64,000 bases of DNA. It comes from Eretmocerus hayati (Eukaryota > Arthropoda > Insecta > Hymenoptera > Aphelinidae). Positions 11,720 through 23,439 of this stretch are shown piece by piece. The stretch's first letter is position 1, and each line of letters starts with the position of its first letter. The notes beneath the pieces are model-generated. The model made no database searches, was not told the DNA's origin, and worked only from the letters and a program-made list of their open reading frames with translations. Location: contig CM056742.1 of NCBI GenBank assembly GCA_029851415.1, positions 53,484,954 through 53,548,953 on the forward strand. The letters run 5' to 3'. The position numbers and the translations under genes are program-made.

Positions 11720-11723
11720 ATAT

Positions 11724-14084
11724 ACAGCCAAACGGTACAAAATTATGCAAAACAAAGAGTTGGGCGACACCAATCTGAAGGGTTGTGGACGACACTCAAC
11801 TCTTTTGATGCTCGTGCGTATAGTAATCTTTGTGAATGAATGAAAAAAAATGATTTTGTATCGATCAGAATATTATACATCATCGAACTTCAATATATCA
11901 AAAATAGACAGAATGTGCGAAGTGGCTGATTCATTCGCACATTTTCGACTATATTGAAGTTGCAAAACTGCAAGCACGCTCACGGAGTCGAGTACATCAT
12001 CTTTTATCAGTAAATAAAAGGTTCCAGATACCTAGACTGGAATTTAACCTGGGTCTCTAAAAAACTTCATCACCTCATCATGGAAATTTTTCATGATGAA
12101 GTAATAAGGGCTTATCACAGTTGAAATTTCAGCTTGTACCTTTCCAAAAGAGCTCTGTCTATATGAGGTATTCAAAATCTCTATTTGAGAAACTCTGATG
12201 AAACATTCTACTGATATCCAATGATAAGCTTACGGAAATTTTCTACAGAGCCGTTAATTAGTCATAACTGATTAAATATCGACATAGACACCTGAAGATT
12301 TGACTTACAGTCAAACATATTTTAATAAGATGGATATTAAGCGAAACATTGAGGATCATTGTACTAATACTCTCTCGTGGTGAGAAGAGGCCAGAATGGA
12401 GCGATTCGAATATCTCAGCGGAGGGCAGAAAACTGATGTAATGAGCGTGATATCGTGATAACCACGATTCTGATTGCATCATTGAGTAAAATGACTCTTT
12501 AAGAAATTCCAACGGTTTTAGAGGATGACATCTTGTCTCATCAGCTGGTAAGGAGAAGAGGGACAGATGTATGCGAGAGAGTCACCGATTCTGCTTTTGC
12601 TTTCAGAAAGACTATCCTTGGAATGAATACTCTAAATCCTACAAACGTATTCTTGAATTAATACCCTTCATAGCAATTTCACTTGCCACAAACTAGTGAT
12701 AAGTTTGTTTTATAATTGAACAGTTCGTAACATCATTGAGATGAGATGGTAAATCCCGATTTGATTTTTCTCAGTTGTTCGCGACAAAAAATTTTTTAGA
12801 GCATGCATTTTTGATTTTGCTACTCATTTGTTCTCAGAAAATTAAGGAAAGAAGGTCAAAACCCTATCCATTCCGTGTGAATCTGATAACTTTGGTTTTC
12901 AATAACTCGAACTAAAGACGATGCAAAACTCCGAAAGAATGCAGTAATTTTTCAAATGCCAAAAAACTGCAAGTGCGCAAAATTACGCGAGGATCTGTTC
13001 GTTTCTCGAGTGGCAAGAGGTGCACTTTGAAGGCTATGGCAAAGGCTTTCAAGGAAGGCTGAAATATGATATCAAGGATGGATGATCTTGCTGGTGATGA
13101 AGGTAAATGGGTTAAAGGCAGGAAAAATTTGAGTTGAGTATTACTTACAAGGGACGAGGTTCTTATGAAGAGGATGGGAGATTTCAACAATTGTTCGGGG
13201 AAGCCCAGTATCCATTATTTTTCTGTCTGTACAAAGATATAGACAGAGAATTTTCAATATTTGTAACGTATACAATGCAGATGAATGAAGCCACATCTAG
13301 TTACAGTTGATTGTTCTCGATCTGATACATGGACACCTGTAAAAAAGACAAGTCAACTCAATTCACTGCAAATACATTAAAATAATGTGCACAGTAGTTT
13401 TATGGTGGTAATAGGCAAAATACAATCGAAAATCAATCTTTTGAACGTAAATCAGGTTTTATCAATTTTTATCAATGACTTGTCTATCAAATTGATAGTA
13501 ATACATTGAAAAAACGTTTATTGTCAGTTTGTGCGCTCAAAAGAGCCTTTGAATATAAATCATTGAAAAAAGACAACATTTTCCAAAAATAGAAATCTCG
13601 ATCGGTTTATCAGAAAAAAAGACTCCAAATTCAACCTAGGTGTCGAGAATCACACTAGAAAAATACGTGTTCTTTTAATAAGGCTTCGAAAATGGGTTGA
13701 AGAGGCCTCAAAATATTGTTCTGATGTCGAAAGAAATCAGCATGTAGGATAATAGAGTGATTTTGATACCGGCAATGCTACGACCAACAGACAGACAAAA
13801 AGTAATGATAGGTGTATTAAAACATTACTTACCCCAAAAAATACAAACTAAGTATCATGATACATGTATAAAGTATAAAATTTTCGTAACCCAAACATGA
13901 AAACCACTGAAGCTGCAAAATAAAGGGTTATGGGTCTCTTGTTTATCATTTTCCCGCGAAGGAGCAGACGAATTTTCGCGCGCGCAACCGTGCTCCGGTT
14001 TGATCCGCGTGAAGTTAACAGCGGCAGCGGATTGATCGGCCTGAATTGGCGTCCCAACAATTTCTCAAACAACACTGACGCTTC
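11724..14084. other. No recognisable gene; one strong hairpin
   Basis: The stretch 11886-11962 forms a hairpin (AACTTCAATAT and complement outside, AATGTGCGAA and TTCGCACATT inside). A smaller hairpin with TTCATCA and TGATGAA arms lies at about 12060-12105. The rest is AT-rich with short frames only; the one at 12912-13190 (minus) has no recognisable domain. Confidence 0.45.
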
Positions 14085-14685
14085 TGAAACTGTTTCCAAT
14101 CGGTAGCCAGTGTGATTTCCTTCAAAATAACCACTTGACAAAGTCAAATTGATGCATGAGAACCCGAGATATACCAATTTTCAGAGAGAAAAAAATTCAA
14201 GGTACCAAATCTGTGAGGCGACGGTAAGCGTGGCGAGCCCAGCAATGATTGGATGCCCATATTTCCGCTTTTGCTCCATGACATTGACTTTGGCAAGGGG
14301 TCATTTTGAAGGAAATTGCGCGGGCAATCGTTTGAGAAAAGTCTGAGAACCCAGAAATCACGCGCATGCGCAGAAAATAGCAGTTTATTGTCTATGTGGC
14401 AAGATTTTCACGCTTAATGTGGTGTGAGATGACCGAGATTGACGTCCGCATTGTTCTCGATTCCATGATTCCCCAATCTCTGTGATTTCCTCATCCACAC
14501 GATAAAATACTGGATGAATTGACTAGATTCTCCTGAAAATTCTATGGACTTCATGAACACAGGTGGTGACCAAATGAGCAGATCGGCTGACCCAGGGTCA
14601 GTAACGAGTACCGGCCCGTATATTCCGTATAAGACATAAGTGTAGAGAAGGTAGAGCCTTGTTCTGTCTCCTTCTCCATATATAT
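14085..14685 (-). repeat. X-family inverted repeat, left arm (locus X1)
   Basis: Reverse complement of 17965-18540. Shared landmarks are TGACTTTGTCAAGTGG, CGCGCATGCGCAGAAAATA, GACATTGACTTTG and CCGGCCCGTATATTCCG. Other copies lie at 45736-46615 and 49081-49904. The region is non-coding and carries no protein signature. It is probably part of a foldback or large non-autonomous DNA element. Confidence 0.7.
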
Positions 14686-14689
14686 ATAT

Positions 14690-15545
14690 CCTTGCCATCA
14701 CTATAGTCTATAAGCTATTCCTTATAGATATCTATATGCATCTGATTGAGCGAGCACAAGTTGGCACCAACTTTGTCAGGTATAGAAATCCGAGGAAGTG
14801 ATTTAGATACGAAAAAAACACCTCGTTCCGAAAACGCGTTCCAAAAAAACTCCTTGTTCCTGAATTTTTCATGATTAATCGATGGCTATGCGCATTGCAT
14901 TCAATGCTATGTGGTTCCCCTGTAACTCGTACTCACACGCAAATAGACTTGAAAAAATTCCAATTCTCCTAATAAAAACTCCTCCTCCACGGTTTTGCGA
15001 TCTGATGATTTATTTTGCTGCAATTCATACAATAATATATCTGACCCAGAGTCCAGATCACCAGCTGTACTACGTTGCGTCATCCGTGTGGTGATCTGGA
15101 CTCCAGGTGTGATGAATTATTATATCGTCGCCCCCGAAGAAGAAAAACACCTCCCATTGTTCTCCCAATGCATTCTTAAATGGGGACGTGTTTTTCTTCG
15201 TCGGGGGCGACGATATGAATTGTGAAACAACAAATCATCGGATCTCAAAACTCTGAAGGAGAAGTTCTTATCAAGAGAATTGGAATTTTTTACGTCTACT
15301 TGCGTGTAGGTACGAGTTACAGGGAAGCCACACAGCGTTGAATGCAAGGCGTACAGTCATCAATTAATTATGAAGAATACAGAAATAAGGAGATTTTTGG
15401 AACGCGTTTTCGGAACAAGGTGTCTTTTTGTATCTAAATCACTTTTTAGAATTTCTAAAGTTGGTGCCAACTTGTGCTCGCTCAATCAGATGCATAGAGA
15501 TATCTATACAGAATAGCTTATAGACTATAGTAATGGGAAGGGTAG
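14690..15545. mobile_element. ATAT-flanked foldback element D, 856 bp
   Basis: The arms (about 14690-15030 and 15217-15545) are inverted repeats sharing ACTATAGTCTATAAGCTATT and GAGCGAGCACAAGTTGG. ATAT stands at 14686-14689 and 15546-15549. The loop holds a 100-bp MITE (15126-15212) and a small palindrome at about 15050-15104 (GAGTCCAGATCACCA and complement). A truncated relative of the left end occurs at 48352-48415, in the same position relative to X-family sequence. Confidence 0.68.
15126..15212 (+). mobile_element. Micro-MITE (CGTCGCCCCCG termini), 87 bp, copy 1
   Basis: Perfect terminal repeats CGTCGCCCCCGA and complement, with ATAT on both sides (15122-15125, 15213-15216). The stems extend through GAAGAAAAACAC. 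A nearly identical copy in opposite orientation is at 23685-23771. It is far too small to code for anything and must move by a supplied transposase. Confidence 0.8.
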
Positions 15546-15549
15546 ATAT

Positions 15550-16727
15550 GTCGTAACCGGTTTATAGAATCCGCCCGTCTATTGACTGGCTGGTCAGTCT
15601 ATAGACGGCGCGTGGATAGTAGACTCCACGTGAAGATACGCATCTGTCCATCAACCGACTGGTCAGTTTATAAACTGGATGAATGATCCAGGCGGTCTAT
15701 ACACTGACCAATCGCGCTCGCGCGGATAGTAGACTCATCCTTGGTGCGAATCAAAACGAAGTGTCTTTCCTAGAAACAGAGCATAGTTTCGAAAAGTCAG
15801 ACAAACCATCGAGCTATCTGGATGACTTCATTCCTCATTTAGAAGTCAAAATCACATATGACAGAAATTGTCCGATCACTTCAATCTACGGAAATCACGT
15901 TTGTTTGAAATAGATCAGTACTAAAATCACTATCAATAGATATGGATCGTTTTTGGAATGCTTGGGATACTGCAATGAGCGAGTCATCAATTTTCACAAC
16001 TACAGGAGTGATGATACCAAAAATTACATTGTAACTCTGCTTCGAAATAAGAAATGCGTTATATCAGGACGGAACCAAAGATGCTGTACTCGAGGGTTGG
16101 TTCCCTCGAGAGGCTGTACAAATATGCGATACCAGCACAGTGGAATTATACCTCATGATATCTATTTATCTCTGATAGAAGGTTCATCCCGTCGGTAATC
16201 AATGTCGCACCAAACGTTGGTCTTCCTCCCAAAATGTGGTTACGACGCAATTCTCGATGCCGTGAGTCTATTACTTGTGAAAATGAATGACTCGCTCATT
16301 GCAGTGTTCCAAGCACTCCAGAAACGATCTATACATTTCGATAGTGATTCCAGGGATAATCGATCTTCAACGAGAATGATTTCAGTAGATTGAAATAATC
16401 AGACAATTTCTGTCATATGTGGTTTTGACTTTTAAATGAGGAATGAAGTCTTATTCATTCAGATAGCTCGATGGTTTGTCTGATTCTTTGAAACTATGCT
16501 CTGTTTCTAGAAAAGACACTTCGTTTTGATTCGCACCAAAGAGTCTACTATCCCCGCGAGCGCGATTGGTCAGTTTATAGACCGGCTGGACCAGTCAGCC
16601 AGTTTATAAACTGACTAGTCGGTTGATAGACAGTTTCGTTTCTTCACGTGGAATCTACTATCCGCTCGCTGTCTATAGACTGGCCAGCCAGTGTATAGAC
16701 GGGCGGATTCTATGAACCGGCTACGAC
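15550..16727. mobile_element. ATAT-flanked foldback element B, 1.18 kb
   Basis: It begins GTCGTAACCGGTTTATAG and ends with a near-complement (ATGAACCGGCTACGAC), flanked by ATAT at 15546-15549 and 16728-16731. The two halves are inverted copies meeting near 16135. The outer 170 bp of each arm hold several short palindromes of the form CAGTTTATAAACTG or GTCTATAGAC. There is no coding frame of substance. It abuts element D with a single ATAT between them. Confidence 0.75.
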
Positions 16728-16731
16728 ATAT

Positions 16732-17964
16732 ACATGAAGAAAGTGACAGAACAAAGCTCTATCTTCTCTACACTTATGAGAGTTTCCACGGAACTTTTAA
16801 CTTTTGTGTTACTGCAGTGTTCCAAGAGTATTTTGAACTATTCGGAGTGCGCAGGAGTGGCATTTTATAGTATTTGGCATCATTCAATATGGACTAAATT
16901 CTTTTTTGTTGAAACGCATCCTGATTTGTCAATAGCAGACCGCAAAGGATGATTTTTGGGTAGTTTACAAACGTACCAACGCGATTTTTTGAATTGATAA
17001 GGCTGTAACTAAAATACCTATGCCTCAACTACTTCGGTGGAATGATATATCCATCTACTAATCTCATATTTTGAGAAAATCTTTGATTCAGAGGTGTGCG
17101 CTGATTTGGCTATGATATTAACTCTCATTCATCGATGTAACTGAGTTTTGTGGGAAAACTTTTTCTGGCTATTGTTTACGAAATTGATGAAATACCTTGT
17201 GCAAAACGGAAAATTTAGCAATGAGTTTTCGAAGTTGAAAAGAAGACGAATCGAATCCCGTTTGGTTTGTGAGTGTGCGTTGATCCGGACAAATTTTATA
17301 AAGCTTCAAAGCTCATAAAGTTATCGCGCCACTGGCTCTCAAAACGGTCATTTTTTGATGGCATACTCAGGAAACGTAAAGCACAGGATTGGAATGTTGT
17401 GCTCTTTTTTCTTCATCGCAAAAGGGATATAACCGCACTGTTCTGAGTTACAATTGTCGATCGGTATTTCTGTGAGAAGCTGAGGAGAAATATTTGAATC
17501 CGGATGGTAAGCTAAATAAGCCGCTAAATGTGATGGTATCGCGATTTTCTTGATTTTTACATAGTATACGGCTGAAAAATGAACAAAATAACACCACAGT
17601 GTATTCTAGAAATTGAAATGAGACTCATAGCTCTTGACTCGATTTTGGAAATTCACATCGAATTTCGGAGAAATCAATGATGAAATTCATCTTAAAGTCA
17701 AGTCAGGCAAAATATAATCCGTATCGATCGTCTAGACAATGTTTTGAATCGAATCTGTTCGATTGAAGTTGATTCACGAATGTTTCAAGTGTGAAATTCC
17801 GTACAATTCGTTCTGAACCAGATACCTCGGCTTGGAAGAGAGTGGCACCACTTTTTTCACATGTTTTCGAGGTATAAGAATCACATGAAACCCATTTTAA
17901 ACGTGTGCGATGAGAAAATTTTTATTTTATTTTAGAGGGTCAATAGTCAAATGTTTCATGGAAA
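16732..17964. other. Interior of locus X1, unrecognised
   Basis: About 16735-16795 is the inverted partner of about 14635-14690 (TAAGTGTAGAGAAG.. motif). From about 16800 to 17960 I see no repeat partner, domain or RNA gene. Confidence 0.4.
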
Positions 17965-19050
17965 CCCTCTTATGTCTCATACGGAATATACGGGCCGGTA
18001 CTCGGTACTGACCCTGGGTCAGCCGATCTGCTCATTTGGTCACCACCTGTGTTTATGAAGTCCCTAGAATTTTCAGGAGAATCTAGTCAATCTATCCAGT
18101 ATTTTATCGTGTGGATGAGGAGATCACAGAGATTGGGGAATTATGGAATCGAGAACAATGCGGACGTCAATCTTGGTCGTCTTACACCACAATAAGCGGG
18201 AAAATCTTGCCACATAGACAATAAACTGCTATTTTCTGCGTATGCGCGTGATTTCTGGGTTCTCAGACTATTCTCAAACGATAGCCCGCGCAATTTCCTT
18301 CAAAATGACCTCTTGCCAAAGTCAATCTCATGGAAAAAAGCGGAAATATGAGCATCCAATCATTACTGGGCTCGCCACGCTTACCGTCACCTCACGAATT
18401 TGGTACCTTGAATTTTTTTCTCTCTAAAAATTGGTATATCTCGGGTTCTTATGCATCAATTTGACTTTGTCAAGTGGTCATTTTGAGGGAAATCACACTG
18501 GCTACCGATTGAGAATAGTTTCAGAAGCGTAGATTGACGCGCATGCGCCGGAGATGCTAAATACTGAATCAGAATTTTCTTCGGAAATAATTTTCGTCAA
18601 TTTTGACCACTTTCCACCACTTGGGAATGTCTGAAAACACCCATATTCGATGTATTTTTTTCTGGCAAACACGTTGGAATAAGAATTTCCCGTTTCTCCG
18701 GCCAATTTCTATGAGAAAAATTGATTTTAAGTTTTCAAGAATTTTTTCTGGGGCCTAAATGAAGAGTTCGCGATACCCAAATACTTTGTTTCAAACTGTC
18801 AATGTTCCAAAAGTATGTCAAAAAATTTTCAGAGAAATTCATCGAGATGCGTTAAAATGCGATTCAGTTGATGGAACATCGATTTTTAGCCTTTTTCAGA
18901 GTCGTTTCAGGGTGTTATAAAAAATATAGGCGACCTCGGGACCTAATGATCCTTTTTTCCTACTCACTTTGGTGTTAGAAACTGGGAAAAATTAGTCCGG
19001 GGGCCATACCTGACAAGGGCCGATTCGCCATGCTTAACCGCTTAGTCCCT
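17965..19050 (+). repeat. X-family inverted repeat, right arm (locus X1)
   Basis: From 17965 to about 18540 it mirrors 14085-14650. From about 18240 to 19050 it matches 49100-49904 in the same orientation, ending in the conserved terminus AACCGCTTAGTCCCT. The part beyond 18540 has no mirror in the left arm, so one side of X1 is truncated. Confidence 0.72.
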
Positions 19051-20888
19051 TTACTCTCATGTACTTCAACAATTCTATAATCAATATGAATTTCCTCCCT
19101 TAGGTCTGGACACCACATATTTTCTTAAGAAATTCCAGAAAATGTTATCTTTTCGTCTTTTTTCTAGGTTACGCCGATGAAAATTTTTCCAAATTTCGAA
19201 AAAACTATATCAATTGTGGCTGAGATCGTCCTGGAAATCGTTTTTATATCACAAGTAGACTCCAAAGGAACTATAGGCGTTTGGTTTGAATGAATATTCT
19301 TCAGGATGGGAATTTCGAGTTTGGTCGGTGGTGGATTTTGTGTACTCATTTTGAGGATATTTTGGAAAAAAAATTTTCTCCGAATTCTGTGATTGGTCCA
19401 TCCGGAAGATAATATGGAACTATGAAATTACATGTAGGCTCCAGAACCCCAAAACATGAGTTCCGACATGGAGATGAAATTTTCTTGAAACTTCCACGGA
19501 AAAATACATCAGAATTCCCTACAAAAAAGGTCCCTACAAGTTTCCCGGAAAATCCAATTCCGAGTCGAGAAAAACGTGGAAACGCTTATGATCGCACATT
19601 ATATGGGCTGATATGGGTCGGGTAATACAGCACTACTGGATTCTTAGGCACCGTAACGAATCTCATTTTGTCGGCTAAATAATCGAAATCATTTCGAGGA
19701 GACACGAATGCACTTGAAGATGCTCACGTTTTTGAATGGTGAAAAACCCGGACCATTTTGAACTTGATCAAGAGAATGAGTGATGCTTGTTGATATACGA
19801 TACGTTATATAAGGACATTACTACGGTTAGTTCATGGATATCCAAAATCAGATATTCAAGTATCACGGTATGTGAAAGCGATCACCTTGTACGCCATCGT
19901 CTGCTTTCTAAGATGCTTCGGTCATTATGTCATTAATTGTCAAAATGGCCGAAGCGGATCCATGATAAGCGCTGCATAAGCCGCCCGGTAGCCAGCGTCA
20001 TACATATGTGCAGGAGCGTCTCGACGTTTTTCTCGGCTCGGACTTGGATTTTCCGGGAAACGTGTGACGAGCTTTTTCGTAAAAAATGCTAAGATCTACA
20101 ACTTTGGTCTCCTGGGTTCTTCCGTAAAAGTTGATATTTTTCGAGGTAATTGACCAAAACTGTAATCTTGCAATGAAAATTGTTATAAACAATCGAACGC
20201 TACGCTTTTTTGAACGAAATACTTGACGGGATCGATTCAGCGGGCTAAAATACCATGGTGAACATCGAGACATATCTTAAAATACGAGTAGCACGCTCAA
20301 AAATCATTACACTAGGCCTACGCTAGTCTCGTCCAACGGAGCTTTCGTATCAAAAGTAGAATCAATCGTAAACTTGATGTTTTCGAGGGTGCTGAATACG
20401 AATACAAGAAAATTGAGGAATATTCAGTTCCAACTCCGCTAAAGAATCTACATGAGCTCCAGGACTCTTTTCAAAGGAAAAATGTCTTGCTTCCTTATTC
20501 GAGGGCAATGTTCATTACGGAGAGGGCGATTCAGTTGTGTCTCATTTCATGAGCTTCCCGAAAGCTGAAACATGGACCTAAGTATTAGCTAGGCATCAAA
20601 ATCGCTCATGAGAATGCCACCTCGTGGTTCTCGGCGTACTGCGACGTAAACATAGACATCTCGCTAAATGCATGGTCGAGGAGTTCTGAGAAATCCTATT
20701 CACTTCCTCGACTGGTGGAATCCCACGCAAGCTCAGCATACCAAACTTTCCTTGAGAGTCAACGAGTGAGTACTGTTGTAGTCACATGTCGAGAACAATG
20801 ACCAGCCAGTCTGTAATGCATCATCGAGATGGAAGGATCCCAGAATACGAAATTTATTCCAAAATTAGTGAAATCCTCCAACTTTGTT
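19051..20888. other. Mostly unrecognised; one 78-codon open frame
   Basis: An open frame on the plus strand at 20316-20552 has reasonable composition (contains EYSVPTPLKNLHELQ) but no Met and no known domain; it could be an exon or a retroelement scrap. About 19540-19600 and the complement of about 20010-20060 share a TTTCCCGGAAAATCCAA block, a possible diverged repeat. Nothing else is supported. Confidence 0.35.
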
Positions 20889-20919
20889 TTAACTCATAGA
20901 ATAATATCTATGAGGGAAA

Positions 20920-21110
20920 ATGAAATGACCAATCCTTTGAATTAGGTGACCTACCTCCACTATTGACGAATTTTTATCCCGAGGAGAAAATTGAAGGGTA
21001 TGATTTGAATTGAAGTTGAGAATCCTACCGGATGCTGTGGGTTTCTGATACCAATTTTTAATGACTCTATTGCCTTCTCTGATCAAAATAATGCCCAAGA
21101 AATTGATTGT
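20920..21110 (-). repeat. Inverted partial copy of the PLE-1 RT segment
   Basis: Translates on the minus strand to nearly the same sequence as 21150-21290 on the plus strand (shared NWYQKPTASGRILNFNSN). It is a non-functional fragment of the same insertion. Confidence 0.8.
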
Positions 21111-21149
21111 ATTGTTTACCTCTCTTTCATAAGAGGAAAGAGGTAGAAA

Positions 21150-21960
21150 AAAAAGAGGTACACAATACAATCAACTTCTTGGACATTACTCTGATCAGAA
21201 AAGGCAATAGAGTCATTAGAAATTGGTATCAGAAACCCACAGCGTCCGGTAGGATTCTCAACTTTAATTCAAATCATACCCTTCAACAAAAGAAAAACAT
21301 CATCTATAATTTGGTAGATCGTGCCATTTCCTTGTCTCATAAAAAGTTCCATCGAGAAAATATCCGCTAGATTTCAAATACTCTTCTTGATAATGGCTAC
21401 CCAAGTGAATCCGTAGAAAAGCACATGAATATTAGATTGAAAAAGATGAATAATAAAAATCGAAATCCCAAAGCAACAGCAATTTCTCTTTACCACAGGG
21501 GATCTGTATCCCTTTCCACCCAGATCTATTTGGAAAATGCAAACATCTATTTGAAAAATGTAACATTTGTACGCTACTGAAAGTTGAAAAAAGTTTACAA
21601 GGCGTTACAGCTTTAGGTAAAGATCCTCTGCGGAAATTTGATAATACCGAGGTTGTCTATGAATTCATGTGTAAAAATTGTCCTGCAACGTATGTTGGCG
21701 AGACTAAAAGATCTTTGGGAACTCGCATTAATGAACACATAATATTCAAGGACCCGGAATCAGTAGTTTCAAAACATCGAAGAGATTTGAGCCATGGATT
21801 TGACTGGGAAAATACGAAAATACTCGATCGGGAGCCAAACTATTTCAAACGCCTTGTTTCAGAAATGTTACGCGTGAGATCTGACTCGAATAACATCAAT
21901 GAAAAAGAGGATGTAGAGAAGCTGAATAGGATATACTCAACAGTTATACATATACTGTGA
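21150..21960 (+). pseudogene. PLE-1 polyprotein remnant: RT C-terminus plus GIY-YIG endonuclease
   Basis: The region 21150-21370 codes for the PLE RT segment following the catalytic core (FLDITL..., NWYQKPTASGR). A TAG near 21370 interrupts it; the same frame then continues with plausible linker sequence to about 21580. The endonuclease occupies about 21650-21960: VVYEFMCKNCPATYVGETKR, then LGTRINEH. This is the PLE-type GIY-YIG layout with a Cys pair between the two motifs. The catalytic Tyr, Arg and the E-H block are present. The stop and frame breaks make the whole non-functional. Confidence 0.78.
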
Positions 21961-22303
21961 TATTATTCGGTAGATTTGTGTCGTTGAAAGTAATGTGGTA
22001 TATTAGATCTCTGTTCTACCTATCTGCTACAGCTGGCGTTGGCGCTGCCAGCTGATATATATATATATATGTGTACCTGATACCTGCGTGTATATTCAAA
22101 TTCGTCATTCGTTCAAAATACGCGCTTGTGATGAGTTGCCTGACGAGAGGTGGACTAGAGTTCCACTTACGATTAGAAACAAGTTTTACCATGTAATTTT
22201 CATTGTCATCAGAATTAGGTAAATTTCTCAAAAATGTGATATTTGTGGTCAAGTGAAATTGTATTATATGTGGTCTCCATTGTATGAAAATTGATTTTTC
22301 AGC

Positions 22304-22333
22304 CTGATGAAGTCAACTGAAAGTTGACGAAAC
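22304..22333 (+). ncRNA. Hammerhead-ribozyme-like motif of PLE-1
   Basis: CTGATGA (22304-22310) is followed by a 6-7-bp stem (GTCAACT with AGTTGAC, tiny loop) and GAAAC (22329-22333). This is the conserved hammerhead core with stem II, in the place expected for PLE terminal repeats, which are known to carry such ribozymes. Stem III and the cleavage-site strand could not be assigned with confidence, so activity is unproven. Confidence 0.6.
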
Positions 22334-22340
22334 ATCGCAA

Positions 22341-23219
22341 TTAAACTTTTCCATCTAAAGAGTGTTTTTCACTCAACCCATGTCCTCCAAGATCAAGAAG
22401 AACTAACAATATTATACCAAGTTAGGGGACGAGAAGTTATCAATCTATAATTTTGACATACCCATCTTAATGTATTTTGGTTCATATAGATCTACCAATT
22501 CCCACTATGCAACATTTTCGAGAAATACTCCTGCTTCCATAACATTCAAAGAGATGTATGACCAAGATGAGTGGGATCCGAAACATTACTATCCCGCCTT
22601 GTGAGAAAATTACGAATTCAGGTACCACCATAAAAATTTTCAGCCGAAGTCTCGATGATGTTCCTGAGCAATTGGACTTTGACCAATTCTCATAAATTTT
22701 GATCTCTCTCCAGACCCCTTCAATAATCTAGCCAACTCAGAGTGATTCTAGGCATAGGATGTCCCACTCCACCATATTGAACAAGATTCGAGTGAAACTA
22801 TTCAGAAATTTCAGAATGATTGCAATTTTACTGATTTTTGTATGCCGTTTTCCGGAAAAGTCGCAATTGGGCTTCGAATGAAACAACCACCCGGAACTCT
22901 TGTAGGGAATGCATTTGGGCCACACAAAAAAATACGTGTTGGCTTATTTTGATTCTAGAAAAATGAATTTCATTGACAGTTAGATTCGTGTCTTGAACTA
23001 TTCTCATAGCCTCATCTCAGCTGAAACCGGCCAGGACCTGTAGTAGAATCAGCTCATAATATATCCTCGAAGCTTCCGCAATACGTACTCCAGCCTCTAG
23101 GAGGCACCTGACTCGTCTCGAATCCGCTCTCCCCTCGAGCGATTGAAGAATATGCATAATTATGAGTTAATTCAGAGTTTTGGATTCTTGTGGCCACAAT
23201 ATTCGATCCAGTCATCAAG
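22341..23219. other. Spacer between two Penelope-like elements
   Basis: No gene is recognised. The first part may still be PLE-1 3' sequence. Confidence 0.4.
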
Positions 23220-23310
23220 TCCTACGGAATCACGGGTTGATATTCTATAGTGCTAATAATACTTGGTGAGTCGATTTGTATTCCCTCCTAATTCCTTTTA
23301 TCGCATTCAC

Positions 23311-23346
23311 AACGTTTCGGCTGTTATGGTACAGCCTTCTTGAGGC
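23311..23346 (-). ncRNA. Degenerate hammerhead-like motif, inverted 5' terminal repeat of PLE-2
   Basis: Minus strand: CTCAAGA, stem GGCTGT with ACAGCC, then GAAACGTT. The first core block deviates from CTGATGA, so cleavage activity is doubtful; the second block (GAAAC) is intact. Confidence 0.4.
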
Positions 23347-23439
23347 TCAAATATACATATATATTGTTGCACGTTACATATTTGAAGTACACACCCATAT
23401 GGTTTTTTGTACAATAATATTATTTCCTTCAAATTTGAA

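Larger units (their letters stand above)
20889..22340 (+). mobile_element. Penelope-like element PLE-1 (3' part, with head-to-head inverted 5' fragment)
   Basis: It contains the C-terminal part of a PLE RT, a GIY-YIG endonuclease, and a 3' tail with a hammerhead-like motif. At the 5' side about 20920-21110 is a reverse-complement copy of about 21150-21300: the same protein segment (NTINFLxITLIRxGNRVI) reads on opposite strands from a centre near 21130. The 5' two-thirds of the RT is missing. Confidence 0.8.

Noticed and set aside
12912..13190. 92-codon minus-strand frame
   Set aside because: No recognisable domain or splice context; listed as unrecognised DNA.
15550..16727. Short regularly spaced palindromes as a CRISPR-like array
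   Set aside because: Spacing is irregular, the palindromes are mirrored in both arms of a foldback element, and the DNA is eukaryotic.
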